Assembly: GCA_032250895.1 (NCBI GenBank)
Contig: JAVVEZ010000098.1
Span: forward strand, 1-11,801
Origin: JAVVEZ01 sp032250895
GTDB lineage: Bacteria > Pseudomonadota > Gammaproteobacteria > Pseudomonadales > Pseudohongiellaceae
DNA: 11,801 nt
Direction: 5' to 3'
A model generated the notes under the pieces. That model was not told the DNA's origin. It saw nothing but the letters and a program-made list of their open reading frames with translations, and searched no databases. Made by a program: the position numbers and the translations under genes. Of the stretch, positions 1-7,561 are shown one piece after another; position 1 is the first letter of the stretch; each line of letters starts with the position of its first letter.

Positions 1-32
1 GCGACCGCTTTTCCCCCGCTTCGCGGCTTCAA

Positions 33-50
33 ACCGGCACGTGAGCCGGT
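33..50. other. Small stem-loop downstream of the MFS gene
   Basis: Six-base arms (accggc / gccggt) flank a six-base loop. It lies about 45 bases beyond the stop of the MFS transporter, so it could help end that transcript. It has no proper run of T on either strand, so it is only a weak terminator candidate. Nothing else is recognisable in the first 90 bases. Confidence 0.25.
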
Positions 51-91
51 CGTTAGAATTTCCAGCTCGCATCATCGCCGTATAGTTCTTG

Positions 92-120
92 CCGTCATCC
101 CGCCTGCGCAGGGATGACGG
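92..120. repeat. Short palindromic repeat (REP/MITE-like) carrying the MFS stop codon
   Basis: Perfect ten-base arms (ccgtcatccc / gggatgacgg) enclose a nine-base loop. The sequence resembles the widespread proteobacterial intergenic palindromes whose translation gives C-terminal tails of the VIPAQAG type. Read on the minus strand it encodes exactly that tail and supplies the TGA stop of the transporter. What is seen is the palindrome and its overlap with the gene. Its dispersed nature is inferred from similarity to known repeats, as only one copy is in the window. Confidence 0.7.
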
Positions 121-1474
121 GAACCGGCTGTCCTGCTTCTTCCGCGACGGGAGCCGGAACATCTCCGGAACGGTCAGGATTCAACTTCAGGAACAACAGG
201 ACGCCGGCGGCAATCAGCGAGCCCAGGGCCATGCCTGCCGCGACTTCCGGCAGTTCGTAGCCGGCTTCAAACAGGAAGCCGGCGATTATCGGCGAAATGA
301 CCGAGCCGCCGCGGCCAAAACCCACGGCAAAACCGGTGCCAAAGGCTCTGGCATGGGTCGGAAAGGCTTGTGCCATGATGGTATAAAGGCCGACTATGCC
401 GGCGTTGGTAAAGAAGCCGGCGAAGGCGACCAGCAGCGCTATGCGGTTCAGATCCGCGATGGTCTGACCAAACATGGCCACTGTCACGGCGGACAGAAAC
501 AACACCAGCAGCGTGATTCGTTTGACCTCGAAACGAATCGTCAGCAAGCCCAATACCACACCGCCCAGCGCTCCCCCGACATTGGCCCAGACCAGAACCC
601 CCGCCGCCTCGGAAGGGGTGAAACCCATGTCCGTGACGATCTTCGGCACCCATTTCAGAATGAAATAGAAGGTCGTGACATGCAGGAAATAGGCAAGAGC
701 GAGAATCACCGTAATGGCCAGCAGGGCCGGCGCAAAAATATCCCCGGACGATTTTTTGCGGGCTTCGGCGGTTATCACCGGCAGTGCTGTCACCACACTG
801 TGCTTCATTCGTTGCAGGCTGCGGTTGATCTTCTCCAGTGCCCCCACGGGTTGTTTCCGGCTCAACCAGTGCACCGATTCCGGCACCAGGAAATACACCA
901 GCGGAATGCAGAACACGGTAACACCCGTGCCAAAATAAAATACCGAACGCCAGTCACTGCCGGGGGCTGCCAGCAATTGGGCCACCACCATGCCGCCAAG
1001 TACCGCGCCCACCGGGTAACCGATAGACATCAGGGCGATACAGGTGGGCAGCCGTTTACTGTTCGAAAATTCCGCAGCCACGGCATTGATCGAAGCCAGC
1101 ATGCCACCGATGCCCAGTCCGGTGACGATGCGCCAGATGGACAGTTCGATCAGGCTGCTCACGGTGGTCGCCATGAACATACCCAGCGCCATTGCCATCA
1201 GGCAACCGAGTATCGTCGGTCGTCGCCCCACCTTGTCCGCGACCCCGCCGAGCAGCAGCGAGCCCATGGCCATACCGATCAACTCCATGGACAACACGAT
1301 GCCCAGCGCTGCCCGATCGATACCCCATTCCTGGGCGATACCGGGGGAGGCAAAGCTGATGGACAGGACATCGAAGCCATCCAGGGCATTCAAACCAATG
1401 GTGATGCCCACCACGATTATCTGAAGGGGGCTCATGGGAGAGCGGTTTAGCAGTTCACGTGGGTCTGTGTGCAT
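95..1474 (-). CDS. MFS transporter, aromatic acid:H+ symporter (AAHS)-like
   Basis: This is a 459-residue inner-membrane permease of the major facilitator superfamily with the usual series of about twelve hydrophobic segments. Diagnostic features are the first-helix motif LDGFD (residues 31-35), typical of aromatic-acid permeases such as PcaK/BenK relatives, the loop 2-3 signature GGVADKVGRR (76-85), the fourth-helix WRIVTGLGIGG (about 114-124) and PESVHWL (198-204) before the central cytoplasmic loop. The likely role is proton-coupled uptake of a small organic, perhaps aromatic, acid. The substrate cannot be read from sequence, and no catabolic gene is nearby. The start at 1474 has only a weak ribosome binding site; a later ATG at 1435 is no better. 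The C-terminal tail VIPAQAG comes from the palindromic repeat, so the native end was probably altered. It has its own upstream gap after pepN. Confidence 0.85.
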   Translation of the reverse strand: MHTDPRELLNRSPMSPLQIIVVGITIGLNALDGFDVLSISFASPGIAQEWGIDRAALGIVLSMELIGMAMGSLLLGGVADKVGRRPTILGCLMAMALGMFMATTVSSLIELSIWRIVTGLGIGGMLASINAVAAEFSNSKRLPTCIALMSIGYPVGAVLGGMVVAQLLAAPGSDWRSVFYFGTGVTVFCIPLVYFLVPESVHWLSRKQPVGALEKINRSLQRMKHSVVTALPVITAEARKKSSGDIFAPALLAITVILALAYFLHVTTFYFILKWVPKIVTDMGFTPSEAAGVLVWANVGGALGGVVLGLLTIRFEVKRITLLVLFLSAVTVAMFGQTIADLNRIALLVAFAGFFTNAGIVGLYTIMAQAFPTHARAFGTGFAVGFGRGGSVISPIIAGFLFEAGYELPEVAAGMALGSLIAAGVLLFLKLNPDRSGDVPAPVAEEAGQPVPVIPAQAG

Positions 1475-1522
1475 AAGATGAAGCCCTGTTGGTTTCTCGT
1501 CTGTTCATACAAAGTGTCGAGG

Positions 1523-1552
1523 ATAATGCAGCGCCCCAACTAACACAACCAA
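1523..1552 (-). promoter_or_regulatory. Candidate promoter of the MFS gene
   Basis: In the 134-base gap upstream of the transporter, the minus strand reads TTGGTT (1552-1547), an 18-base spacer and CATTAT (1528-1523), an acceptable but imperfect sigma-70 pair. It would give a leader of about 40-45 bases. No experimental support; the match is modest. Confidence 0.3.
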
Positions 1553-1586
1553 ACAATCCTGAACCGGAAAACAGGGGATTTATTCC

Positions 1587-1598
1587 CGTATCGATACG
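1587..1598. promoter_or_regulatory. Perfect 12-base palindrome between pepN and the MFS gene
   Basis: The sequence cgtatcgatacg is fully self-complementary. It lies about 35 bases upstream of the candidate -35 of the transporter and just past the pepN stop. This would suit binding of a dimeric repressor or activator controlling the transporter, but no regulator gene is in the window. It has no T-tract, so it is not a convincing terminator for pepN. Confidence 0.3.
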
Positions 1599-1608
1599 AT
1601 TCTCTCAC

Positions 1609-4281
1609 TCAGTTTGCCTTCAAAGCCTTTGAAACCACCTCATAAACATCCGGCGACAGCTTGCCGGCCATGATCCGGCGAAGTTGTGCCTGCATCAGCT
1701 GCCGGCGCCGGGCATTGTGTTTTTTCCAGCGTGTCAGTGGTGTCAGTTGACGGGCGGCAATCTGGGGATTCAGCGCATCCAGCGCGATCACCTGCTCAGC
1801 CAGAAAAGCATAACCCGCCCCGGATTCCTGATGAAAACCCACCAGATTCTGGTTGCAGAAGGCACCGATGACAGAACGCACCTTGTTGGGATTTCTGATA
1901 TCGAAGGCTTCATGCGTCATCAGCTTTTTCACCCGCTCCAGGTTATCCGGGAGGTTGGCCCCTGCCTGCAACGCCAGCCACTGTTCCACGACCAGGGGTT
2001 CGTGCTGCCATTTGGCATAAAACATGTCCAGACATTCCGGCACGCGTTCAGTGGCAAGGCCCGACTCGATATTCACCAACATCCGCAGCGCAGCACTGAC
2101 ATCCGTCATGTTGTCGGCATGCAGAAACTGTGCATGACAGGATTTTATCCAGACGGGATCATCCAGCAATGTCAGATAGGCAAGCACCGCATTGGCCAAT
2201 GTACGCCTGGCCACCTCCTGTGCATTGAACTGATAAGGCCGGGCTTTGGCAAAGCGTTGATGAACTGCGCTCAGAGGCGCTTTCAGCTTGCGGGCAAGAT
2301 CCAGACGCAAAAATTCCCTGACCTCATGAATACCATCCACATCCACTTCAGCAGCCAGTTCTCCCATATAGGCTTCCGTGGGCAGGATGAGCAGTTGGGC
2401 CAGCATTGCCAAATCAACATCCGTGTCCGCAAGCGCAGATTGCAGTACTCTGGCAAAGGCCTCGGACAAACGCGCATCCACCGCCAGTTGCCGGCCCTGC
2501 CGACGCTGTTCCAGCAATTCATCGAGCACCTGCAAGCCCAGTTGCTGTGCCGACTCCCAGCGCACAAAGCCATCGCTGTCATGGCTCATCAGAAACATCA
2601 GGTCATCACGGCTGCGAGTCATCGACAGTTTGACCGGCGCCGAAAAGCTCCTCAGCAAAGACGGAACCGGTCGTTCCGAAATATTTTCGAAGACAAAGGT
2701 TTCCTCTGCCTGAGTAAGGGCAAGCACGGTTTCTGACGAGGGCAGCGGCATCTGCCCGCGTAATTGCAAGGGCAGTTCCCTGCCCTCACTGTCGAGCAGA
2801 GCCAACTTCAATGGAATAAAGAAATTTTCCTTGCTGGCCTGCCCAGGCGTGGGCGCACAGCGCTGCTTCACCGTCAGGTGATAGCTGCGGTCCTCTGCCT
2901 GGTACTGTTCCGTGACGATCAACTCGGGAGTACCGGCCTGGGTATACCAGCGTCGAAACTGGCTCAGATCGAGACCGCTGACCTCCTCCATGGTGCTGAC
3001 AAAATCCTCGGTGGTCACTGCCATACCATCAAAGCGTTCAAAATAAAGATCCGTGCCCTTGCGAAAGACATCCGGACCCAGCAGCTGGGCCATCATCCTG
3101 ACCACTTCAGCGCCTTTTTCATAAATCGTCACGGTATAGAAATTGGAAATTTCCATATAGGATTCAGGACGTACCGAATGCGCCATCGGCCCGGCGTCCT
3201 CGGCAAACTGCACCGTGCGCAAAAAGCTGACATCCTCCACCCGGTTTACGGTTCTCGATCCCATGTCGGCGGAAAACTCGGAATCCCTGAACACGGTAAA
3301 GCCTTCTTTCAGACTCAACTGAAACCAGTCACGGCAGGTGACCCGATTACCCGACCAGTTATGAAAATACTCATGGGCCACGATGGACTCGATCCGCTGA
3401 AAGGCAGCATCGGTCGTGGTCTCGGGTTTGGCCAGAACACAGGAGGAATTAAAAATATTCAGACCCTTGTTTTCCATTGCCCCCATGTTGAAATGATCCA
3501 CCGCCACGATCATGAAAATATCCAGATCATATTCCCGGCCATAGACCTCTTCATCCCAGGCCATGGCTTTTTTCAGCGAGCTCAGCGCAAAATCGCACTT
3601 GTCCAGATCCTTGGCTTCGACAAAGATGCGCAGACTGATTTCCCGCCCCGAACAGGTCGTGAAGCTGTCGCTGAGGGCTTGCAGATCACCGGCGACCAGT
3701 GCAAACAAATACGCTGGTTTTTTGAAGGGATCGTGCCAGGTCTGCCAGTGGCGGCCATCGGCACTCTTGCCTTTGGCGGTATTGTTGCCGTTGGACAGCA
3801 GCACGGGATACTTGTCTTCATCGGCGTGAATCGTCGTGGTAAAGCTGGACAATACATCAGGGCGATCGAGGTAGTAGCTTATTTTGCGAAAACCCTCTGC
3901 TTCACACTGGGTACAGAACATGTTGCCGGATTTGTAGAGCCCTTCCAGGCTGGTATTCAACTGCGGCCTGATCAGTGTCCGGCACTCCAGGCTGAATTGA
4001 TCGGGAACGCCGGGAATGCACAGACTTCCGGCATCGAGCTGATAATCCTCTGCCTGCAAGGGTTTCCCCGCCACAGCCACGGCTTGCAGTTCCAGGTCCT
4101 GGCCATCGAGCACCAGCGGCGCATCAGGCCGTTCCGACGCGGGATTGCGTCTTATCAGCAAACGCGATGAAACCAGTGCCCGGTCTTCGAACAACTCGAC
4201 ATTCAAAAAGGTTTCATCGATCAGGAAATCCGGTACCCGGTAATCCTTCAAGTAAACGGTTCTGGCTTGTGCATCGCGCAT
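1609..4281 (-). CDS. pepN: Aminopeptidase N (M1 zinc metalloprotease)
   Basis: PepN removes N-terminal amino acids from peptides in the cytoplasm and takes part in the last steps of protein turnover. The 890-residue product is close to the 870 residues of the E. coli enzyme and keeps all hallmarks in order: the exopeptidase motif GAMEN at 267-271, the zinc site HEYFHNW from 303 (ligands H303 and H307, catalytic E304), the third ligand E326 in LKEGFTVFRD, and the transition-state tyrosine in TIYEKGAE (Y387). The offset to the E. coli numbering is a constant +6 across these sites. After the catalytic domain comes the long helical C-terminal part typical of bacterial PepN. It lies 10 bases after the DUF2797 gene, so it is probably co-transcribed with it. 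No signal peptide is seen. Confidence 0.97.
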   Translation of the reverse strand: MRDAQARTVYLKDYRVPDFLIDETFLNVELFEDRALVSSRLLIRRNPASERPDAPLVLDGQDLELQAVAVAGKPLQAEDYQLDAGSLCIPGVPDQFSLECRTLIRPQLNTSLEGLYKSGNMFCTQCEAEGFRKISYYLDRPDVLSSFTTTIHADEDKYPVLLSNGNNTAKGKSADGRHWQTWHDPFKKPAYLFALVAGDLQALSDSFTTCSGREISLRIFVEAKDLDKCDFALSSLKKAMAWDEEVYGREYDLDIFMIVAVDHFNMGAMENKGLNIFNSSCVLAKPETTTDAAFQRIESIVAHEYFHNWSGNRVTCRDWFQLSLKEGFTVFRDSEFSADMGSRTVNRVEDVSFLRTVQFAEDAGPMAHSVRPESYMEISNFYTVTIYEKGAEVVRMMAQLLGPDVFRKGTDLYFERFDGMAVTTEDFVSTMEEVSGLDLSQFRRWYTQAGTPELIVTEQYQAEDRSYHLTVKQRCAPTPGQASKENFFIPLKLALLDSEGRELPLQLRGQMPLPSSETVLALTQAEETFVFENISERPVPSLLRSFSAPVKLSMTRSRDDLMFLMSHDSDGFVRWESAQQLGLQVLDELLEQRRQGRQLAVDARLSEAFARVLQSALADTDVDLAMLAQLLILPTEAYMGELAAEVDVDGIHEVREFLRLDLARKLKAPLSAVHQRFAKARPYQFNAQEVARRTLANAVLAYLTLLDDPVWIKSCHAQFLHADNMTDVSAALRMLVNIESGLATERVPECLDMFYAKWQHEPLVVEQWLALQAGANLPDNLERVKKLMTHEAFDIRNPNKVRSVIGAFCNQNLVGFHQESGAGYAFLAEQVIALDALNPQIAARQLTPLTRWKKHNARRRQLMQAQLRRIMAGKLSPDVYEVVSKALKAN

Positions 4282-4291
4282 GAGGTTTTCT

Positions 4292-5203
4292 CTAAAAAAT
4301 CAATTCGTTTTGCTGCTGCTCCGGTTTCGGTATTTCCTTCCCGTAATCGGATAATTCAATGTCATAAGCGGTGAATTTGCGGATATTGATCACCCCGTCA
4401 GCAAAAATCAGGTACTGCCCCTTGATGCCCAACAGCAGCCCTTCGACGGTGGCATCCGTATCAAAATTGAAGGCATTGACCGTCTCCGGGTGGTTCAGTA
4501 CCGGATAGTTGATGGCGACCACATCCACGCCGTTGATGACACTGATGGCATGCAGTCCGAACTGCTGCTGCAGATCGGCAAGCCCGCTTGCGCACTCGCT
4601 CAGCAAGCGATCTCTTTCCGCCATCAGATCGAGGGAAGCGGTATCGCCCTTGAGCATGCTGCGCCAATTGGTGCGGTCGCTGACGTGCTGTTTGAACATC
4701 ACTTCGGCAAAACCGGACTGCTGGCGTGAGCGTACCCGCAGGACGGCAAGCGCCTGCACGGCCCCCTGATCGATCCAGCGTGTCGGTACTTGCGAGGCGC
4801 GGGTGATGCCCACCTTGATCCCCGAGGAATTGGCGATATAGACGATGTGATCCTGCATGCAGAATTCCTCACCCCAGACCGGATCCCGGCAGGTGCCGCG
4901 TTCATAATGACATTTTTCCGGCGCCATCACACAGCCGTCACACTCGGCCAGCTTCTGGAAACAGGGAAAACAATAACCCTGATTGAAACTTTTGGCGGTT
5001 TTTCTGCCACAGTGAATGCAGGTGATGCTGCCGCTGAAATGCAGACTGATGCGGTGCCCCAGAAAGTCATTCAGTGGCACGAGCTCACTGCCCAGGGGCA
5101 GGCTGTAGCTGACCGGATCATCCAGTCGCGCCTGCATTTTTCTCATTTGCCCACGGCCGATTACTGGCATGGCGGCAGCAATGTCCTGATCAGCGAACGA
5201 CAT
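4292..5203 (-). CDS. DUF2797 family protein with cysteine cluster and GIY-YIG-like segment
   Basis: This 303-residue protein of unknown function matches what I know of DUF2797 proteins. The N-terminal third holds a dense cysteine cluster: C62/C65, C78/C81, C88/C91, C98, C105 and C115, arranged like two or more zinc-binding CxxC knuckles. Directly after it, VYIANSSGIKVGITR (121-135), then R142 and E167, recalls the GIY-YIG nuclease core (Y, KVGIT, R, E). That suggests a nucleic-acid-binding or nuclease-like role, which is inference only. The start codon ATG follows the TGA of the DUF1315 gene with no base between (TGAATG), so translation is probably coupled. It lies just before pepN, a pairing also known elsewhere in gammaproteobacteria. 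Confidence 0.8.
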   Translation of the reverse strand: MSFADQDIAAAMPVIGRGQMRKMQARLDDPVSYSLPLGSELVPLNDFLGHRISLHFSGSITCIHCGRKTAKSFNQGYCFPCFQKLAECDGCVMAPEKCHYERGTCRDPVWGEEFCMQDHIVYIANSSGIKVGITRASQVPTRWIDQGAVQALAVLRVRSRQQSGFAEVMFKQHVSDRTNWRSMLKGDTASLDLMAERDRLLSECASGLADLQQQFGLHAISVINGVDVVAINYPVLNHPETVNAFNFDTDATVEGLLLGIKGQYLIFADGVINIRKFTAYDIELSDYGKEIPKPEQQQNELIF

Positions 5204-5443
5204 TCAATCATCACATTTTTCCTTTCGCAGACCGCTGCGATCGATATAGGCGACTCTGTGCTGTTCCGGCAGGTTCCTGGCATCCCACGCAATCACGGCC
5301 TGCAGGCACAGCTCGATCTGCTCCGGGCTCAGACGCTCACCATTGGCCCAGCGCCCCAGTTCCACGGCTGTTTTCAGTGCCTGGTGCAGTTCCGGGGTAA
5401 TACTGTTGATCAGTGCTTCCAGCGAGGTCTCAAAAGTCCCCAT
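5204..5443 (-). CDS. DUF1315 (YeaC-like) family small protein
   Basis: A small soluble protein of 79 residues whose core (SITPELHQALKTAVELGRW, then LSPEQIELCLQAVIAWDARN) matches the YeaC/DUF1315 family of unknown function. I chose the ATG at 5443 because it has purine-rich GAAGAGA just upstream and gives the short N-terminus usual in the family. An alternative ATG at 5458 overlaps the rhomboid stop as ATGA but lacks a Shine-Dalgarno sequence and would add five residues (MRAKR). The open frame continues further upstream to 5674, but that part overlaps the rhomboid gene and is out-of-frame shadow. Its stop touches the start of the DUF2797 gene. Confidence 0.8.
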   Translation of the reverse strand: MGTFETSLEALINSITPELHQALKTAVELGRWANGERLSPEQIELCLQAVIAWDARNLPEQHRVAYIDRSGLRKEKCDD

Positions 5444-5454
5444 TCTCTTCGCCC

Positions 5455-6339
5455 TCATGATTGGGGTGTCCGCAGGGCCCGCCGGACCCGGCTGATGGTT
5501 GCGACTGTGGCACCATAGACCACGCCGCTGAGCAGACCGCCGATGTGCGCGGCATTGGCGATATTCTGCAGGCCCAGCGCGGTGATGATCAGCAGGCTGA
5601 GCAGCATGAAAAAAATCAGCCCCCCCGGCAACCCGAGACCCTTGGCGGGATCGAACAACTGCCACATCCAGCAATAGGCAAACAGGCCGTAGACCACGCC
5701 TGACATGCCACCAAAATTATTACCGCCACCCACCAAGTATTGTACGGTATTGGATATCAGTGCCAATACCAGTACCAGCACCAGCATGGACCAGCTGGCC
5801 TGCAGCGCCTCGATGCGCCTGCCCAGCTCCCATAGCCAGAGCATATTGAAGACAATGTGCAGCAATGAAAAATGCAGCAACATGGGGCTGATCATGCGCA
5901 AAAACTGAATAGCCGTGAAATCAGCCAGCACCCGGGACAGGTAGATGGTGCTGCCGCCCAGGCTGAAATCCGGATACAGGAAGTATTGCAGCACGGCCCT
6001 GTCTGCACCAAAACGGGTAAGCACGGCAAGCACCACACAGACCACGATCAGGCTCAGGGTCAGCGGCGCCCGGCCGAAGGCATGCAACCAGCGACCCAGC
6101 AACTCCCGGCCATTGAAATAACTCGCGAACTCGGCCGAATCATCCACAGCCGGGCTGATCTCCCCGGCAAGCCAGCGCCGATACAGCAGCATCACGCGCT
6201 GTACATCATTCTCCCGGGGCACGATCAGAATCTGCCGGTCACTGTGCCGATCCACCCGATGGGAAATCTTCTGCTGCCAGAGCAGGCGGCTGAAGGCCGA
6301 GATGTCCTGTTCCGGAGCCAGTTCTATCACACTGAACAT
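5455..6339 (-). CDS. Rhomboid family intramembrane serine protease (GlpG-like)
   Basis: An integral membrane protease of 294 residues that would cut substrate transmembrane helices within the membrane. Residues 1-60 form a soluble N-terminal domain like the one in GlpG, followed by hydrophobic segments from about 92. Key sites are present: HFSLLHIVFN with H161 and N165 (equivalent to H150 and N154 of E. coli GlpG), the nucleophile motif GMSG with S213 (S201), and the catalytic H265 in AAHIGG (H254). The catalytic dyad is therefore intact. It lies 27 bases after nadK and its TGA overlaps an in-frame ATG of the DUF1315 gene. The ribosome binding site is weak (AGGT). Physiological substrates cannot be inferred. 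Confidence 0.93.
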   Translation of the reverse strand: MFSVIELAPEQDISAFSRLLWQQKISHRVDRHSDRQILIVPRENDVQRVMLLYRRWLAGEISPAVDDSAEFASYFNGRELLGRWLHAFGRAPLTLSLIVVCVVLAVLTRFGADRAVLQYFLYPDFSLGGSTIYLSRVLADFTAIQFLRMISPMLLHFSLLHIVFNMLWLWELGRRIEALQASWSMLVLVLVLALISNTVQYLVGGGNNFGGMSGVVYGLFAYCWMWQLFDPAKGLGLPGGLIFFMLLSLLIITALGLQNIANAAHIGGLLSGVVYGATVATISRVRRALRTPQS

Positions 6340-6366
6340 GTCGTCACTACCTATACTAGCTTTGCT

Positions 6367-7251
6367 TTAAAACTTGCCCAGCCGATGGCTCCAACCCAGC
6401 TTGCTGCGACAGGTCTCATAGTAGTTATAGTTGGCCGGGTGCAGCAATTCCAGTTTGTTCACCTTTTTTCTGATGGTGATCCGGTCGCCCGGGGCCGTGG
6501 TGTGTTCCACCGAACCATCGCAGCTGATCTGCGGCATGATGCTGTGACGCTTGCCCATCACCAGCGTAATCTCACTGTTGGCATCGATGACGATGGGGCG
6601 GCTGCTGAGACTGTGGGGATACATGGGAACCAGCACCAGGGCATCCAGCCTGGGCTGCATGATGGGGCCGCCGGCAGACATCGAATAGGCGGTGGAACCG
6701 GTGGGTGTGGCCACGATCAAGCCATCCGAGGCCTGATTGTAGACAAATTCATCATCGATATACAGTTCGAACTCTATCATCTGGGCTGCCACGCCAGGAT
6801 GCAGCACCACATCATTGAGGGCACAGCCCAGCGGCACCGCCCCGCCTGCATCGCCGGTAAAAACTTCCAGCAGAAAACGTGACTCCACCTTGAAGTCGCC
6901 TTTCAGTACCTGGCCTATCTTGGCTTCTATCTCCTCGGGAAGAATATCGGTCAGAAAGCCCAGCCGGCCCCGGTTCACGCCCACGACCGGAATATGCTGG
7001 TCCGCCAGCATGGGGGCAACCTTGAGCATGCTGCCATCACCACCGACCACGATCACCAGATCGCAGTCATGAAACTGATCACGCTGACAGACTTGCAGCC
7101 TGTGGCCGGGCAGCAGTGAGGCAACGGCCTCATCCAGCAACAGTTCTATATCCTTTCTTGCCGAAAAAAACTCCAGCAGCAACTTCAGGGAATCCAGAAC
7201 CCCCTGATCGCCCACTCTGCCGATGAGCCCGATAGTCGAAAATTTTTGCAT
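6367..7251 (-). CDS. nadK: NAD kinase
   Basis: NadK phosphorylates NAD with ATP to give NADP in the cytoplasm and is normally essential. The 294-residue product is nearly the length of the E. coli enzyme (292). It shows VVGGDGSML (catalytic D72 in GGDGS, 70-74), NRGRLGFLTD (93-102), LNDVVL (about 144-149) and SDGLIVATPTGSTAYS (175-190), which bind the nucleotide substrates. The open frame runs upstream to 7557, but the ATG at 7251 gives the family N-terminus (MQKFSTIGLIGR). The extra residues upstream are not NadK-like and cross the promoter and IS debris. It is probably the first gene of the nadK-rhomboid-DUF1315-DUF2797-pepN run. Confidence 0.95.
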   Translation of the reverse strand: MQKFSTIGLIGRVGDQGVLDSLKLLLEFFSARKDIELLLDEAVASLLPGHRLQVCQRDQFHDCDLVIVVGGDGSMLKVAPMLADQHIPVVGVNRGRLGFLTDILPEEIEAKIGQVLKGDFKVESRFLLEVFTGDAGGAVPLGCALNDVVLHPGVAAQMIEFELYIDDEFVYNQASDGLIVATPTGSTAYSMSAGGPIMQPRLDALVLVPMYPHSLSSRPIVIDANSEITLVMGKRHSIMPQISCDGSVEHTTAPGDRITIRKKVNKLELLHPANYNYYETCRSKLGWSHRLGKF

Positions 7252-7276
7252 GCCTGCCCGCCTGTGAAGAGGCGGC

Positions 7277-7285
7277 AGTATAGCA
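7277..7285 (-). promoter_or_regulatory. Extended -10 promoter of nadK
   Basis: The minus strand reads TGCTATACT, an extended -10 element (TGn followed by TATACT). No good -35 is needed or clearly visible. Transcription would begin about 20 bases before the nadK ATG. This also argues against the longer upstream open frame being translated as NadK. Confidence 0.5.
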
Positions 7286-7486
7286 TGGCAACCCAGCCAC
7301 AAAAGCCCGGATGGCAAGTGACTGCAGGGCCGGGAGAGCAGCAGTGGCGGCAGGATAAATTTCCGGGGATCCCGTCTTACAGGCCCTTGACGACAAACCT
7401 GAGTCGTACCCACTGGGCAAGGCAGCACCGTGGTGGCTCCGCTCGCTCGCTTGCGCTCCTCGCCGGACCACCCCGCCGCAGCCGGC
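7286..7486. other. GC-rich gene-poor stretch between nadK promoter and transposon debris
   Basis: No frame here looks like a conserved protein. A skewed patch at about 7438-7475 repeats gctcgct-like units (cgctcgctcgcttgcgctcc) and is followed by GC-rich runs. It may be the remains of whatever adjoined nadK before IS insertion and deletion. Confidence 0.3.
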
Positions 7487-7561
7487 AGGATCCGTGTCAG
7501 GCTCCAGAGTCTTGTCCCGGTTCTTGGAGAAATTGAGAGCATTGATGATGCTCGCATCCAC
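7487..7561 (-). pseudogene. Possible fragment of an IS5-type transposase
   Basis: Reading the minus strand from 7561 gives VDASIINALNFSKNRDKT then LEPD. This resembles the IS5-family segment around the second catalytic aspartate (typically VDATII-APSSTKN-D-RDPEMHQ). After about 22 residues the similarity stops. The fragment begins exactly where the IS256 transposase loses its homology, in a different frame. The assignment rests on recall of the family pattern over a short stretch and is tentative. Confidence 0.4.

Noticed and set aside
89..1450. Long plus-strand frame of 453 codons opposite the MFS gene
   Set aside because: It is the antisense shadow of the transporter, rich in His, Gln, Gly and Arg with no domain; the opposite frame has clear MFS motifs.
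1684..4170. Two long plus-strand frames opposite pepN
   Set aside because: Antisense of a complete PepN with all catalytic motifs; no ribosome binding sites or recognisable domains.
5872..6882. Plus-strand frame of 336 codons spanning rhomboid and nadK
   Set aside because: Antisense shadow across two real genes, of low-complexity composition.
7438..7475. GC-rich gctcgct-type patch as a replication or transfer origin
   Set aside because: Only a few imperfect short units, with no iterons, DnaA boxes or relaxase nearby.
7252..7557. N-terminal extension of NadK by 102 residues
   Set aside because: It crosses an extended -10 promoter and IS debris, and the shorter form matches the family length.
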